Source: Myroides sp. WP-1
Lineage (GTDB): Bacteria; Bacteroidota; Bacteroidia; Flavobacteriales; Flavobacteriaceae
Assembly: GCF_014145635.1 (NCBI RefSeq)
Contig: NZ_JACHTC010000011.1
Span: 1-64,000, forward strand
Direction: 5' to 3'
Length of the DNA: 64,000 bases
Below the pieces are notes generated by a model. It searched no databases. It was not told where the DNA came from and saw nothing but the letters and a program-made list of their open reading frames with translations. Position numbers and translations under genes: made by a program. This document shows, piece by piece, positions 8,084 to 17,111 of the stretch (positions are counted from its first letter, which is position 1; each line of letters opens with the position of its first letter).

Positions 8084-10569
8084 AACATTTCCATGCCTTC
8101 CATATCACCACCAGCAGCGCCTTCAGGACCTCCTGGTTTCATATTTTTTTTATCTATTTTAGGTTGATTAAAGCGATAAGTAAACGAAAGATTAATTTGT
8201 CTTCCTCTCCATTGCATTTCACTATGTGAAAGCGATTGAGGTAGTACTAAATCTTGCTCTCTTTTTCTTGAATTGAAGATATCGCTAATATTAAACGTAA
8301 TGGTTCCTTTGTCTTTTAAGATGTCTTTACTCAAAGCAATATTCCCAGATAAGTTGCCCAATACTTTTCCTTGTGCTGTATTATATGGCGCGCGATACAT
8401 TCCATTTAATTGCCAGTCAATTTTGTAAGGCAATGTAATTTTAGACGATACACGGGTAAACCAAGCATAAGCATTTTGATCAAAGTTTTGCGTTTCTAAT
8501 GTACCATCTAAATGCGTAAAGGTATAATCACCTCTTGTCTCTGTACGATAAAAGTTGAAGTTACCATTCAATCTCCACCATTTAAAAGGCGAGTAGTTTA
8601 GGGTAATATCCAATCCGTAGCGGTGTTCTGTAGCTAAGTTAATAGGTGAACTAACAGAAATAGGAGTTCCATCTTCTGTTTCCCCTGCAATTCTACGTAC
8701 AAATTGGAAGGTATCTTCTGTTTTGTTGTAGTATGCAGAAGCATTTAAAGTAAAACCAGTCCAACGTTTCATAAAGCCCAAGTCAATTGCATGAGTTTTC
8801 GCCGGATCTAAGTCTGGATTTCCTTGAAAAAAGTTGATATTACTCGTGTAGTTAGAGAATGGGTTTAAGAAAAAACCACGAGGTCTATTTACACGTCTGC
8901 TATAGCTAATACTTGTACTTGTACTCTCATTGAGTTCATAGTTTAAGAAAGCACTAGGAAAGAAATCGTTGTATTTTTTCTTGTTGTAGCTTTGAGAAGC
9001 TAATTGATTAACATCAATAGAAGAATCTTCCCAACGCAAGCCTACCATAAAACTCAATTGAGAAGTGATACGATTTCCATATTGAGCATAAAGCGCGTGA
9101 ATTGTTTCTTTGTATTCTAAGCTATTGGATAAACGAGTGTCTGTATTCCAATGACTATTTTGTAAACGTTGAAGGTTAAAATCGGTTGAGTTGTCTTTGA
9201 AAGTACCCAAATACCCTGCTTCAAAATTTCCATGTTCCCCTATAGGCAGTGTATAGTCTAATTTGGCTAATCCGCTTTTTTCTTTCTCTTTATTAAAGGT
9301 ACGCTCAAATGACGTTTGATTTAAAAAATCATTGATGTCGTCTATTGTAGCATTTTCGTTGTCTTTATCTTGAGAGATAGATCCCTCAATAGTTAGTACA
9401 TGACCTTCCTTGTCAAATTTTTTCTCGAATGTAGTCGTGTAATCTAGGTTATTACGCGTACTCTTTTTTTCTTCGTTGCGGTATCTATTGTATAAGAAAG
9501 CGTTCGATGCATCGAAGTAATCGTAGCTTACTCTATTAGGGTTAGACCCAGTATTGCGTCGAGCCGTTACGGTATTGGTCCATGTAATAGAAGGTGTTAG
9601 ATTCCATTCCAAACCAAAAGTACCATTGTAACCCTGTCTTTCTCTATTGTTGTCTTTATACTCGTAGATACGCTGTGTCGGTTCACCAGTTGCAGGATCA
9701 AGATAGCGGTTGTCATTTAAGTTGTATCCTTCAGATTTAGAGTCTCTATATCCCAAAGAAGTAAAGAAATTATATTTTTCACCTCTGACGTTAAACATCG
9801 TATTAAGTTCATAGTTACGCGGATCTCCAATAGTTCCTGTAATGCTTCCATTAATTCCCTGAGCTTTGCCTTTGCGTAGGATGATATTGATAATTCCTGC
9901 TCCTCCCTCTGCCTCATATCGAGCAGATGGATTGGTAATTACTTCTACACGATCAATTGATTCAGCAGGTAAAATACGCATGGCCTCTTGGATGTTATTG
10001 GCTAATCCTGTTGGTTTACCGTCAATTAATACTTTGACGTTTTCATTTCCTCTTAAACTGATAGTTCCTTCACTATCTACCACCACAGATGGAACATTAT
10101 CCAATACATCTGCTGCAGTACCCCCTTTGACAATCATGTCTTGTCCGACATTGTAGATTTTTTTGTCAAGTTTGATATCAACTGTTGAACGTTCCGCAAT
10201 AACCGTCACTTCCTCTAGCATTTGAGTGTCGTCTTGCACTTTGTGAGTACCAATATTTGTGTTGCCATTTACGGCAATATGCTTTAGTTCTAAGGTTTTA
10301 AATCCTAGAAAATCAATTTTTATATAGTAATTACCATCTGGAACATCAAAAGAGAAGTTTCCTTTTGCGTCTGTCATTGCTCCAGAAACAATAGAAGAGT
10401 TACTCTCGTTTTGGGCGTAAATACTAGCGTATTCTAAAGGCGTGTTTGTGGATGCCTCTATTACCGTGCCCGTGACGGTACTTTGAGAGCGGTTCTGAGC
10501 TGCTGTTGTTAGTGCCGTTAAAAATACGAACAACAGCAGGAGAACTGATGAAGGCGTTTGTTTTTTCAT
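8080..10569 (-). CDS. TonB-dependent receptor-like outer-membrane beta-barrel protein
   Basis: 829 residues. A signal peptide (..LTALTTAAQ) is followed by a CarboxypepD_reg-like beta domain (about 30-115), a plug domain (about 125-235, with GGTAADVLDNVPSV and LRGNENVKVLIDGKP) and an outer-membrane barrel of the OMP_b-brl_3 type ending in INLSFTYRF. After the barrel comes an unusual 28-residue tail rich in Lys, Gly and Met (ending GGDMEGMEML). The substrate is unknown; no SusD partner or metal-specific neighbour is adjacent. It is probably monocistronic. A 17-base inverted repeat at 10609-10625 lies 40 bases upstream of the start. Confidence 0.88.
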   Translation of the reverse strand: MKKQTPSSVLLLLFVFLTALTTAAQNRSQSTVTGTVIEASTNTPLEYASIYAQNESNSSIVSGAMTDAKGNFSFDVPDGNYYIKIDFLGFKTLELKHIAVNGNTNIGTHKVQDDTQMLEEVTVIAERSTVDIKLDKKIYNVGQDMIVKGGTAADVLDNVPSVVVDSEGTISLRGNENVKVLIDGKPTGLANNIQEAMRILPAESIDRVEVITNPSARYEAEGGAGIINIILRKGKAQGINGSITGTIGDPRNYELNTMFNVRGEKYNFFTSLGYRDSKSEGYNLNDNRYLDPATGEPTQRIYEYKDNNRERQGYNGTFGLEWNLTPSITWTNTVTARRNTGSNPNRVSYDYFDASNAFLYNRYRNEEKKSTRNNLDYTTTFEKKFDKEGHVLTIEGSISQDKDNENATIDDINDFLNQTSFERTFNKEKEKSGLAKLDYTLPIGEHGNFEAGYLGTFKDNSTDFNLQRLQNSHWNTDTRLSNSLEYKETIHALYAQYGNRITSQLSFMVGLRWEDSSIDVNQLASQSYNKKKYNDFFPSAFLNYELNESTSTSISYSRRVNRPRGFFLNPFSNYTSNINFFQGNPDLDPAKTHAIDLGFMKRWTGFTLNASAYYNKTEDTFQFVRRIAGETEDGTPISVSSPINLATEHRYGLDITLNYSPFKWWRLNGNFNFYRTETRGDYTFTHLDGTLETQNFDQNAYAWFTRVSSKITLPYKIDWQLNGMYRAPYNTAQGKVLGNLSGNIALSKDILKDKGTITFNISDIFNSRKREQDLVLPQSLSHSEMQWRGRQINLSFTYRFNQPKIDKKNMKPGGPEGAAGGDMEGMEML

Positions 10570-10608
10570 TATAGTCTGTTAGTTTACTTTCATAAATTAG
10601 ACTATAAT

Positions 10609-10625
10609 TTAAACCAATGGTTTAA
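10609..10625. promoter_or_regulatory. Perfect inverted repeat upstream of receptor gene, candidate operator
   Basis: TTAAACC-AAT-GGTTTAA: 7-bp arms with a 3-base spacer. It lies 40 bases upstream of the receptor ATG, where a transcription factor dimer could act. There is no T-run, so it is not a terminator. Function inferred. Confidence 0.4.
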
Positions 10626-10651
10626 TAGTTGTTTTGTTAAAAAAACGTTAA

Positions 10652-10993
10652 TTAAAGGATTTGGTATATTTTCTCTGTGGGTCTTGCTACAATAGCTTTA
10701 GATCCATTAACCACCACAGGGCGTTCAATAATTTGTGGATAAGAGACCATCGCTTGAATTATATCCTCATCAGAAAGTGTTTTGTTCGCAAAATTCTCCT
10801 GCCAAAACGCATCTTTAGTGCGAACAAGCTCAATTGGAGTAAAGTTTAGTTTTTGTAAAAGTGCTTTAATGTCGTCATAACCAAGGTTTGCATCCAAATA
10901 TTTTATAATTTTGTAAGCTACGCCTTGTTGTTCCATAAACGCGATACTTTCTCTGGATTTACTGCAACGAGGATTGTGATAAATTGTAATCAT
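10652..10993 (-). CDS. arsC: Arsenate reductase, glutaredoxin-dependent ArsC family
   Basis: 113 residues, the usual family length. The thioredoxin-fold start ITIYHNPRCSKSRE carries the catalytic Cys9. The three arginines that bind oxyanion in E. coli ArsC are visible in LVRT, IIERPVV and VARPTE. ATG at 10993 was chosen because an upstream in-frame start at 11053 would add 20 residues without homology, overlapping the divergent gene. There is no arsenic operon around it, so a detoxification or general thiol-reductase role is inferred from family alone. Confidence 0.9.
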   Translation of the reverse strand: MITIYHNPRCSKSRESIAFMEQQGVAYKIIKYLDANLGYDDIKALLQKLNFTPIELVRTKDAFWQENFANKTLSDEDIIQAMVSYPQIIERPVVVNGSKAIVARPTEKIYQIL

Positions 10994-11011
10994 AGTGTTA
11001 AGGTTTGTTCT

Positions 11012-11019
11012 CAAATATA
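11012..11019 (-). promoter_or_regulatory. -7 element of arsC (TATATTTG)
   Basis: On the minus strand TATATTTG fits TAnnTTTG exactly and sits 19 bases upstream of the arsC ATG at 10993. It supports the shorter arsC start. Confidence 0.5.
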
Positions 11020-11035
11020 GCAATTTTTTTGAAAA

Positions 11036-11941
11036 ATGAAATACATCGATCAACTAGTCTCGCAAGTAAATAAGAAGCAATTACTATATTATCTTCCATT
11101 TACCTTCTTTTATTTGATGATAATGTTTGTAAACTGGATAGTTACCAAACTTTCATCAATCTCAACCAAAGAGTTAATTCATTCACAAGTTGAGATTATG
11201 GGAAAAAATATGGCTTTTTTTCAGCTTATTGTTCCTTTTACTATCTTTTTGATATTGTTGATCTTATGGGTATTGTTTGTTCATAAACAATCGCTAGTGA
11301 GTTTAACAACCTCTCGAACAAAAATCGATGTAAAGCGATTTGCCTTTGCTTTTGGTTGCCAAACTGTTTTAATTCTTCTGAGCTTTGCAGTTAGTTATAT
11401 CCTAGATCCTAGTGATTTTGTGTTTAATTTTAATTGGACTGCTTTTCTAGGCTTTTTTGTTATTGCGTTAATTTTTATTCCTATTCAAACGAGTTTTGAG
11501 GAATATTTCTTTCGCGGTTATTTAATGCAAGGTGTTGGGTTAGCTACAAGAAACAGAGGAATAGCTTTAATTGTCACTTCCGTTATCTTCGGATTGTTGC
11601 ATATGGCTAACCCCGAAGTAGAAACTTTGGGAAGCGCCATTATGATTTACTATATTGGAACAGGTTTCTTTTTAGGGATAATCACGTTAATGGATGATGG
11701 ATTGGAGTTGGCTCTGGGTTTTCACGCAGCGAATAATTTAATAGGCGCTTTATTAGTGACTTCTAGTTGGACGGTTTTTCAAACTAATTCGATCTTTTTA
11801 AACACTACACCACAAGAAAATATATCCGTATGGGAATTTGTGTGGCAGGTGTTTGTTTTTTATCCTATTTTACTAGTTGTATTTGCTAAGCGATACCAAT
11901 GGAAAGATTGGAAAAACCGATTATTGGGAAGAGTCGCTTAA
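11036..11941 (+). CDS. CPBP family intramembrane metalloprotease
   Basis: 301 residues with about eight hydrophobic segments. The three family motifs are present: EEYFFRG (the EExxxR pair), FGLLHMAN with its His, and FHAANN. These residues form the active site of Abi/CAAX-type intramembrane proteases. The gene is followed 14 bases later by menE; it seems to form an operon with menE and glsA. Substrate unknown. The start is 42 bases from the divergent arsC start. Confidence 0.88.
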   Translation: MKYIDQLVSQVNKKQLLYYLPFTFFYLMIMFVNWIVTKLSSISTKELIHSQVEIMGKNMAFFQLIVPFTIFLILLILWVLFVHKQSLVSLTTSRTKIDVKRFAFAFGCQTVLILLSFAVSYILDPSDFVFNFNWTAFLGFFVIALIFIPIQTSFEEYFFRGYLMQGVGLATRNRGIALIVTSVIFGLLHMANPEVETLGSAIMIYYIGTGFFLGIITLMDDGLELALGFHAANNLIGALLVTSSWTVFQTNSIFLNTTPQENISVWEFVWQVFVFYPILLVVFAKRYQWKDWKNRLLGRVA

Positions 11942-11955
11942 CTTTATATAAAGTA

Positions 11956-12996
11956 ATGTTTATGGACCATACTTATATTCATCCTCAGTTTAAACTAAAT
12001 GGGGTAACGCATACCTTTCAATCTCTTGTTGATGTGGCAAACAAAATGACTGCATCTTCAGAAGACTATTGGCGTGAATTGGGCCAGTTGATTTTGCATT
12101 GGTTTGATGCTAATGATTCTATTATTCAACGTACTTCCGGAACAACAGGACCACCCAAAGAAATGTATTTAGCTAAACAAGCGATGCGTGCTTCTGCTGA
12201 AGCAACAGTTTCTTTTTTTGAGGTCCATGCGGGTAGTACTGCCCTTTTGTGTATGTCAGCACAGTTTGTAGGAGGGAAGCTTATGTTTATTCGTGCCCTT
12301 TTGTTTGGTTGGGAATTAGATGTTTGTAAACCTACAGCTCGACCTTTAGAAGGGATAAAAAAGCACTATAATTTTGTGGCTATGGTGCCTATGCAGGTAG
12401 AAAATAGTATAGCAGAACTAAATCAAATAGACACGTTGATCATCGGGGGAGCGAAAGTATCTCCAGTTTTAGCACAAGAGTTAAAGAACAAACCTACTAA
12501 GGTATACGAAACTTATGGAATGACGGAAACCATTACCCATATGGCTGCTAAACGCATCGGAACTCCTTATTTTGAGGTATTACCTCATGCAAGTATACAA
12601 ACGGATGATCGCGGATGTTTGGTTATCGATGCGCCAAGTGTTAATCCCAATCAAATTGTTACCAATGACTTAGTTGATCAAATTGACAACAAGCGCTTTG
12701 AATGGCTTGGACGTTATGATAATGTAATCAATAGTGGAGGTGTTAAGTTGTTTCCAGAGCAGATTGAAGAAAAATTGGCAACAAAGATTGCCGCTCGTTT
12801 TTTTATAACAGGTAAATCAGATAATTACTTCGGTACTATTGTTGTATTGGTGATCGAAAGTAAACCTTATGCTTTGGCAGAGGACGTTTTCGAAGGATTA
12901 GCAAAATACGAAAAACCCAAAGAAATACAATTTGTAGACCAATTTGTAGAAACAGCATCAGGTAAGGTAATTCGAAGTAAAAGTTTAAAATCGTAA
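11956..12996 (+). CDS. menE: o-Succinylbenzoate-CoA ligase-like AMP-forming synthetase
   Basis: 346 residues, ANL superfamily. The nucleotide-binding loop IQRTSGTTGPPKE is near residue 55 and YGMTETITHMA near 195. The downstream GRYDNVINSGGVKLFP is the hinge, and the C-terminal lysine is in ASGKVIRSK. It is about 100 residues shorter than E. coli MenE, as I recall is normal for flavobacterial MenE. It would activate o-succinylbenzoate to its CoA ester in menaquinone synthesis. ATG at 11956 clears the upstream gene; ATG at 11962 is an alternative. Other men genes are not in the window, so the substrate assignment rests on size and context. Confidence 0.8.
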   Translation: MFMDHTYIHPQFKLNGVTHTFQSLVDVANKMTASSEDYWRELGQLILHWFDANDSIIQRTSGTTGPPKEMYLAKQAMRASAEATVSFFEVHAGSTALLCMSAQFVGGKLMFIRALLFGWELDVCKPTARPLEGIKKHYNFVAMVPMQVENSIAELNQIDTLIIGGAKVSPVLAQELKNKPTKVYETYGMTETITHMAAKRIGTPYFEVLPHASIQTDDRGCLVIDAPSVNPNQIVTNDLVDQIDNKRFEWLGRYDNVINSGGVKLFPEQIEEKLATKIAARFFITGKSDNYFGTIVVLVIESKPYALAEDVFEGLAKYEKPKEIQFVDQFVETASGKVIRSKSLKS

Positions 12997-13011
12997 AAAG
13001 AAGTGAAAAAG

Positions 13012-14028
13012 ATGAATAGAATAAAATTACATAAAATAGTACTATTGGTTATGTTGGTAGGAATAGGTCAGGTAAGTCCAAGTATGGCGCAACAAAGTAA
13101 GACATCGCTGGACGAGCAAATTACGAAAGAGATGATGCAACAAATTGCAAATAAAAATCACCAATACTACAAAGAAGGAAAAGTAGCTGATTACATCCCC
13201 GAATTGGGAAAAGCTAATCCAGAAGCAGTTGCTTTCTCTGTTGTGAAAGAAAATGGAGAAATCATTAATGTAGGCGACGTAAAAGCAAAATTTACGGTTC
13301 AGAGTATTTCTAAAGTTATTGCTTTGATGATTGCCGTACAAGAAAAAGGAGAAAAAGCCTTATATGAACGCATAGGGTACTATGGTACTGAAAAAGCATT
13401 TAACCATTATGCAAATTTAGAAACAGCAGGAAAACCATTGAATCCCATGATGAATGCTGGAGCTATTTTAACAACTGCTTTTATTGAAGGAGAAGGAGAT
13501 GTTGCTTATCAGAAAATACTAAAGATGCTTCGTTATATTACTAAAAATGAATCTATCGCGATCAATCAAGCGGTGTATTTGTCTGAAAAAGAAACCGGAC
13601 ACCGCAATCGAGGAATTTTTTATCTATTAAAAAATAATGGTTTAATCGATGGAGAAGAAAATAAATTAGACAATTATTTCAAACAGTGTTCCATTGAAGT
13701 TACTGCAGAAGATTTAGCGAAAATAGGCTATTTCTACGCTCATGGTTGTACGCGATTTGATGGAGATAAGACGTATTACAACCGTGATTTAGCAAGACTG
13801 ATTCAAGCGCAAATGCTCATTGCGGGTATGTATGATTTTAGTGGTGAATATGCGAGAACTGTTGGATTGCCTAGTAAATCTGGAGTTGGTGGTGGAATTG
13901 CAGTAAGTGTACCCAATAAAATTGGAATTGGAGTTTTTAACCCAGCATTAGATCAACACGGAAATTCAGTTGTGGGGTATCATATGCTTTATGATTTTGT
14001 CAATCAATTGGATTTGAGTCTCTTCTAA
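13012..14028 (+). CDS. glsA: Glutaminase A, exported
   Basis: 338 residues: a signal peptide ending near PSMAQQ, then the glutaminase domain of the serine beta-lactamase-like fold. The catalytic S-x-x-K is visible in FTVQSISKVI (Ser98, Lys101). NPMMNAGAI and the glycine-rich SGVGGGIAVSVP are also family motifs. It hydrolyses glutamine to glutamate and ammonia, probably in the periplasm because of the leader, whereas most glutaminases are cytoplasmic. ATG at 13012 is preferred; GTG at 13003 would add three residues (VKK). It follows menE by 15 bases, and a terminator follows. Confidence 0.92.
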   Translation: MNRIKLHKIVLLVMLVGIGQVSPSMAQQSKTSLDEQITKEMMQQIANKNHQYYKEGKVADYIPELGKANPEAVAFSVVKENGEIINVGDVKAKFTVQSISKVIALMIAVQEKGEKALYERIGYYGTEKAFNHYANLETAGKPLNPMMNAGAILTTAFIEGEGDVAYQKILKMLRYITKNESIAINQAVYLSEKETGHRNRGIFYLLKNNGLIDGEENKLDNYFKQCSIEVTAEDLAKIGYFYAHGCTRFDGDKTYYNRDLARLIQAQMLIAGMYDFSGEYARTVGLPSKSGVGGGIAVSVPNKIGIGVFNPALDQHGNSVVGYHMLYDFVNQLDLSLF

Positions 14029-14061
14029 CAGTACCACAAATAAGGAACGCAATAAAAAAGC

Positions 14062-14100
14062 AAAGCCCTACTAAATGAATGTTTTAGTAGGGCTTTTATT
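14062..14100 (+). terminator. Terminator of the CPBP-menE-glsA unit
   Basis: AAAGCCCTACTAAA pairs with TTTAGTAGGGCTTT, loop about 7 bases, followed by a short T-rich stretch. It also stands at the 3' side of the convergent minus-strand gene. Confidence 0.8.
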
Positions 14101-14117
14101 GTGGTTTAGTATACTCG

Positions 14118-14810
14118 TTATTTAACATGTAATTTTCGAATGTGATATAGAAAACGCAGGATAAAACCTACGGTAAGAATTGTTACTAAGATTTGAACAA
14201 TGTGATCAGTTCTAGGAATCATGAGGATGATTAAAATAAAACAACCAACTGAAGCCCACATTCTACTTTTGTAATCTCCCATGGGAACTCTGTTCTTTTC
14301 AAAAATTAAAATGAGTAGAGAAACGATGGTCCCACCACCTAATAAGAACAGTATCGCACTCCAATCGGTTTGAGCATAAATAGAGTAAAGTAAACTAATT
14401 ACACCAATTAAAAGTCCGATATATAGAATGGGACGATCTATTTTTGTTATGGGGAGCCAAGTTTGTGTGCTCTGATAGATAGTGGCACTTGTACTGTTTT
14501 CAAATTCTTCCTGAGGAACAAATTTACCCTGAATGCATTTGCGGCGTAAGGTTTTTAAATAGAGTTGAATTATTCCTTCTCCTACATTCATAAAGAGAAT
14601 TAAATAAGAAGTTTCTTCTTTAGGGAGCTCAATTGAGTTTCTAAAATAATCGAGTTTCCAATGAAGAGTAGTGGCTTCTTGTGGAAGTTGAAGAACAAGA
14701 GAATCATTGTGCATGATATAGGCAATTTGTTCTCCTTCATGATAAAGCTTTAACCGCCGGGCGTGATACCAGTTTCTGGGAAAGAAGAGTTTGATGTGTA
14801 CCGTTTTCAT
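14118..14810 (-). CDS. Hypothetical membrane protein
   Basis: 230 residues. The first 120 are soluble and beta-rich, with aromatic and basic residues. About four hydrophobic helices follow (residues about 130-222), ending in a basic tail (YHIRKLHVK). I do not recognise the family. ATG at 14810 opens with a basic/aromatic stretch, with no signal peptide. It stands alone between a terminator and a long noncoding gap. Confidence 0.7.
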   Translation of the reverse strand: MKTVHIKLFFPRNWYHARRLKLYHEGEQIAYIMHNDSLVLQLPQEATTLHWKLDYFRNSIELPKEETSYLILFMNVGEGIIQLYLKTLRRKCIQGKFVPQEEFENSTSATIYQSTQTWLPITKIDRPILYIGLLIGVISLLYSIYAQTDWSAILFLLGGGTIVSLLILIFEKNRVPMGDYKSRMWASVGCFILIILMIPRTDHIVQILVTILTVGFILRFLYHIRKLHVK

Positions 14811-15250
14811 AATAGAAAATTTAAGTTAATGTGAAACTAAAAAAGAATGTATCGCATTATTTTTAATAAGAACATCAAAACTGTTTCAATATTTAAGGTA
14901 GAACCATTACCACCGTTTTAAAGTCCTTATAAAGTAAGCTGAACATGCATATTGTATATAGTATTAGATTGTTTTTGGTTGTAAATCAACTAAATTTAGG
15001 TATTATATTTCAGATAAGAAAAAAGATAGTGTTAAAATAATTTGTTTTTGATAAGATAAACGTATTCGAATTTAATAAATGAGTTTTTTATCCTTTGTTT
15101 TGGCATGAATGTGAATCTGTGAAATACAATTTTTTGCAGTAAAAAAAAGCAGGTGTCAAATACCAGTCTGTAATCTGTTGTAAAAAGTAAAGGCATAAAA
15201 AAAACCACGAGCATTGCTCGTGGTTTTTTTATTTTTAGCTTCTAAATAAA
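14811..15250. other. Gene-poor gap of 440 bases
   Basis: AT-rich sequence. The only element I can support is the hairpin at 15197-15236 that ends ndk. A short minus-strand open frame begins inside that hairpin and was rejected. Nothing else seen. Confidence 0.6.
15197..15236 (-). terminator. Terminator of ndk, probably bidirectional
   Basis: AAAACCACGAGC / GCTCGTGGTTTT around an ATT loop, with A-run on the left and T-run on the right, so it works in either direction. Confidence 0.85.
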
Positions 15251-15670
15251 TTAGAATTGCTCTCTACCAGCAAAGTGGAATGCACCTTCGATAGCAGCAT
15301 TTTCGTCGCTGTCAGATCCGTGAACTGCGTTCTCTCCAATTGATTTAGCGTATTTTTTACGGATTGTACCTTCAGCTGCATCAGCAGGGTTAGTAGCTCC
15401 GATTAATTTTCTGAAATCTTCAACAGCGTTATCTTTTTCTAAAATAGCCGCTACGATTGGACCTCTTGACATGAATTCAACTAATTCACCATAGAAAGGT
15501 CTTTCAGCGTGTACTTCGTAGAATTTTTGAGCGTCTCTAACTGTTAATTGAGTTAACTTCATAGAAACAATTTTAAATCCTGCTTCTGTAATCATGTTAA
15601 GGATTCCACCGATGTGACCTGCTTCTACTGCGTCAGGTTTAATCATTGTAAAAGTTCTGTTCGTTGCCAT
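15251..15670 (-). CDS. ndk: Nucleoside diphosphate kinase
   Basis: 139 residues, the standard length. It begins [11 protein letters not shown], and the phospho-histidine motif NAVHGSDS is visible with His117. It transfers the gamma phosphate between nucleoside tri- and diphosphates in the cytoplasm. Monocistronic: own -7 element (15694-15701, minus) and own terminator. Confidence 0.97.
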   Translation of the reverse strand: MATNRTFTMIKPDAVEAGHIGGILNMITEAGFKIVSMKLTQLTVRDAQKFYEVHAERPFYGELVEFMSRGPIVAAILEKDNAVEDFRKLIGATNPADAAEGTIRKKYAKSIGENAVHGSDSDENAAIEGAFHFAGREQF

Positions 15671-15693
15671 TTGTTCTAAAATTAAATTTTTTG

Positions 15694-15701
15694 CAAAAAT
15701 A
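15694..15701 (-). promoter_or_regulatory. -7 element of ndk (TATTTTTG)
   Basis: Exact TAnnTTTG match on the minus strand, 23 bases upstream of the ndk ATG. Confidence 0.5.
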
Positions 15702-15767
15702 GATTTTTTATGTTTAATATAGTGAATTTTGATTCAAAATATTCACATTCAAATTGAAGTAGTTGTA

Positions 15768-16961
15768 TTATGTTGTCGGAATATCTAATAAACGCTGTGC
15801 TAGATCAATCATTTCAGGTGTTCCAGTGTGTTTTTTAGGTTCATCTGATAGCTTGACAACATCGGTCCATGGCCCTCCTTCGGGATAGGCTTGCGTCATT
15901 TTAATGACAATATTCAATGCAGGTAATCCCGCATCATTCGTGAAGTCCGTTCCAATACCGAACGACATGCCGATGCGATTTTTACAGTAAGTAGCAATGC
16001 GATCAACCTTTTCTGGATTTAACCCATCAGAGAAGATAATTGTTTTCGATAGTGGATCGATATTCATCTTTTTGTAATGGGCAATCGTTTGGTTGGCAAA
16101 TTCGATGGCATCGCCGCTGTCGTGTCTAACTCCATCAAATAGTTTTGCAAACTTTTTATCAAAGGATTCAAAGAAAACTTTACTGGTATACGTATCTGTT
16201 AAGGCAATACCCAAATCACCTCTATAGGTATCTACCCAATGCTCAAGTCCCATTGAATTTGCCATCTTAAAGCCATATTTTGCAGCGTGAAACATAAACC
16301 ATTCATGGGCATGTGTTCCGATGGGCTTTGTACCGTACTTCATCGCTAAATGTACATTGCTCGTTCCAATGAAAGAACCTCCACCATATTGCTGTAAGGT
16401 CTCGACAACTACTTGATGAACGGCATACGAATGTCGGCGTCTTGTTCCAAATTCGGCAATAGTAATACCTAATTTTTTATAGTTTTCAATTTTTTCTTTC
16501 GTTTTCGCGCGGATGATATCGTCTGACTCTCTTACCGATCCCGTTAATTTGTAATATAACTCGCAAATCATCGACATCAAAGGCACTTCCCAAAGGATCG
16601 TTCTATACCAATATCCTTTAATGGCTACTTCCAAATCTTCTCCTTCTTGTGTGATTTCCACTTCAGAAGGATCGAAGTGATACCCTTGTAAAAAATCCAA
16701 ATAGGTTGGATCTAAATAAGGACAAGTTACTTGAAGAAAAGCTTTTTCTTGCTTTGTCAGTTTAAGTTTTGCCATTTCATCTACGGCAGCTCTTAGTGCT
16801 TCAGCAAATCCGGGAGGGTATTTATGTTGTCCGCGGTTGATGAAAATATAAGCAGCTTTTGCATAAGGGAATTGCTTTACCACGGCATGTTGCATCGTGA
16901 ATTTATAGAAGTCATTGTCTAAAATAGACGGAATGACTTGAGGTGAAAGTGTTATTTCCAT
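15768..16961 (-). CDS. pncB: Nicotinate phosphoribosyltransferase
   Basis: 397 residues, the normal length. Motifs include DFYKFTMQHAV at the N-terminus, FGTRRRHS, the histidine-bearing GTHAHEW and GVRHDSGD, and the phosphate-binding GIGTDFTND. It makes nicotinate mononucleotide from nicotinate and PRPP in NAD salvage. Flanked by its own promoter and by the terminator of the next gene. Confidence 0.96.
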   Translation of the reverse strand: MEITLSPQVIPSILDNDFYKFTMQHAVVKQFPYAKAAYIFINRGQHKYPPGFAEALRAAVDEMAKLKLTKQEKAFLQVTCPYLDPTYLDFLQGYHFDPSEVEITQEGEDLEVAIKGYWYRTILWEVPLMSMICELYYKLTGSVRESDDIIRAKTKEKIENYKKLGITIAEFGTRRRHSYAVHQVVVETLQQYGGGSFIGTSNVHLAMKYGTKPIGTHAHEWFMFHAAKYGFKMANSMGLEHWVDTYRGDLGIALTDTYTSKVFFESFDKKFAKLFDGVRHDSGDAIEFANQTIAHYKKMNIDPLSKTIIFSDGLNPEKVDRIATYCKNRIGMSFGIGTDFTNDAGLPALNIVIKMTQAYPEGGPWTDVVKLSDEPKKHTGTPEMIDLAQRLLDIPTT

Positions 16962-17007
16962 AGCTTCATTGAATTAATCAATCGACTTGTATCTCAAGTT
17001 TTAAACA

Positions 17008-17015
17008 CAAAAATA
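17008..17015 (-). promoter_or_regulatory. -7 element of pncB (TATTTTTG)
   Basis: Exact TAnnTTTG match on the minus strand, 46 bases upstream of the pncB ATG. Confidence 0.5.
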
Positions 17016-17066
17016 CAAGATACGAAAAGTAGAAAGGATATCTCTTAAAATGGAGATAAAAATAAG

Positions 17067-17099
17067 AAACCCGCTATTAAATGAGATAAGAGCGGGTTT
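17067..17099 (-). terminator. Terminator of the ABC exporter gene
   Basis: AAACCCGCT (17067-17075) pairs with AGCGGGTTT (17091-17099); A-rich sequence on the left gives a modest U-tract on the minus strand. Confidence 0.65.
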
Positions 17100-17111
17100 G
17101 TTTTAGGTTTT

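Noticed and set aside
15032-15214. 60-codon minus-strand frame
   Set aside because: It starts inside the ndk terminator hairpin and has an AT-driven composition.
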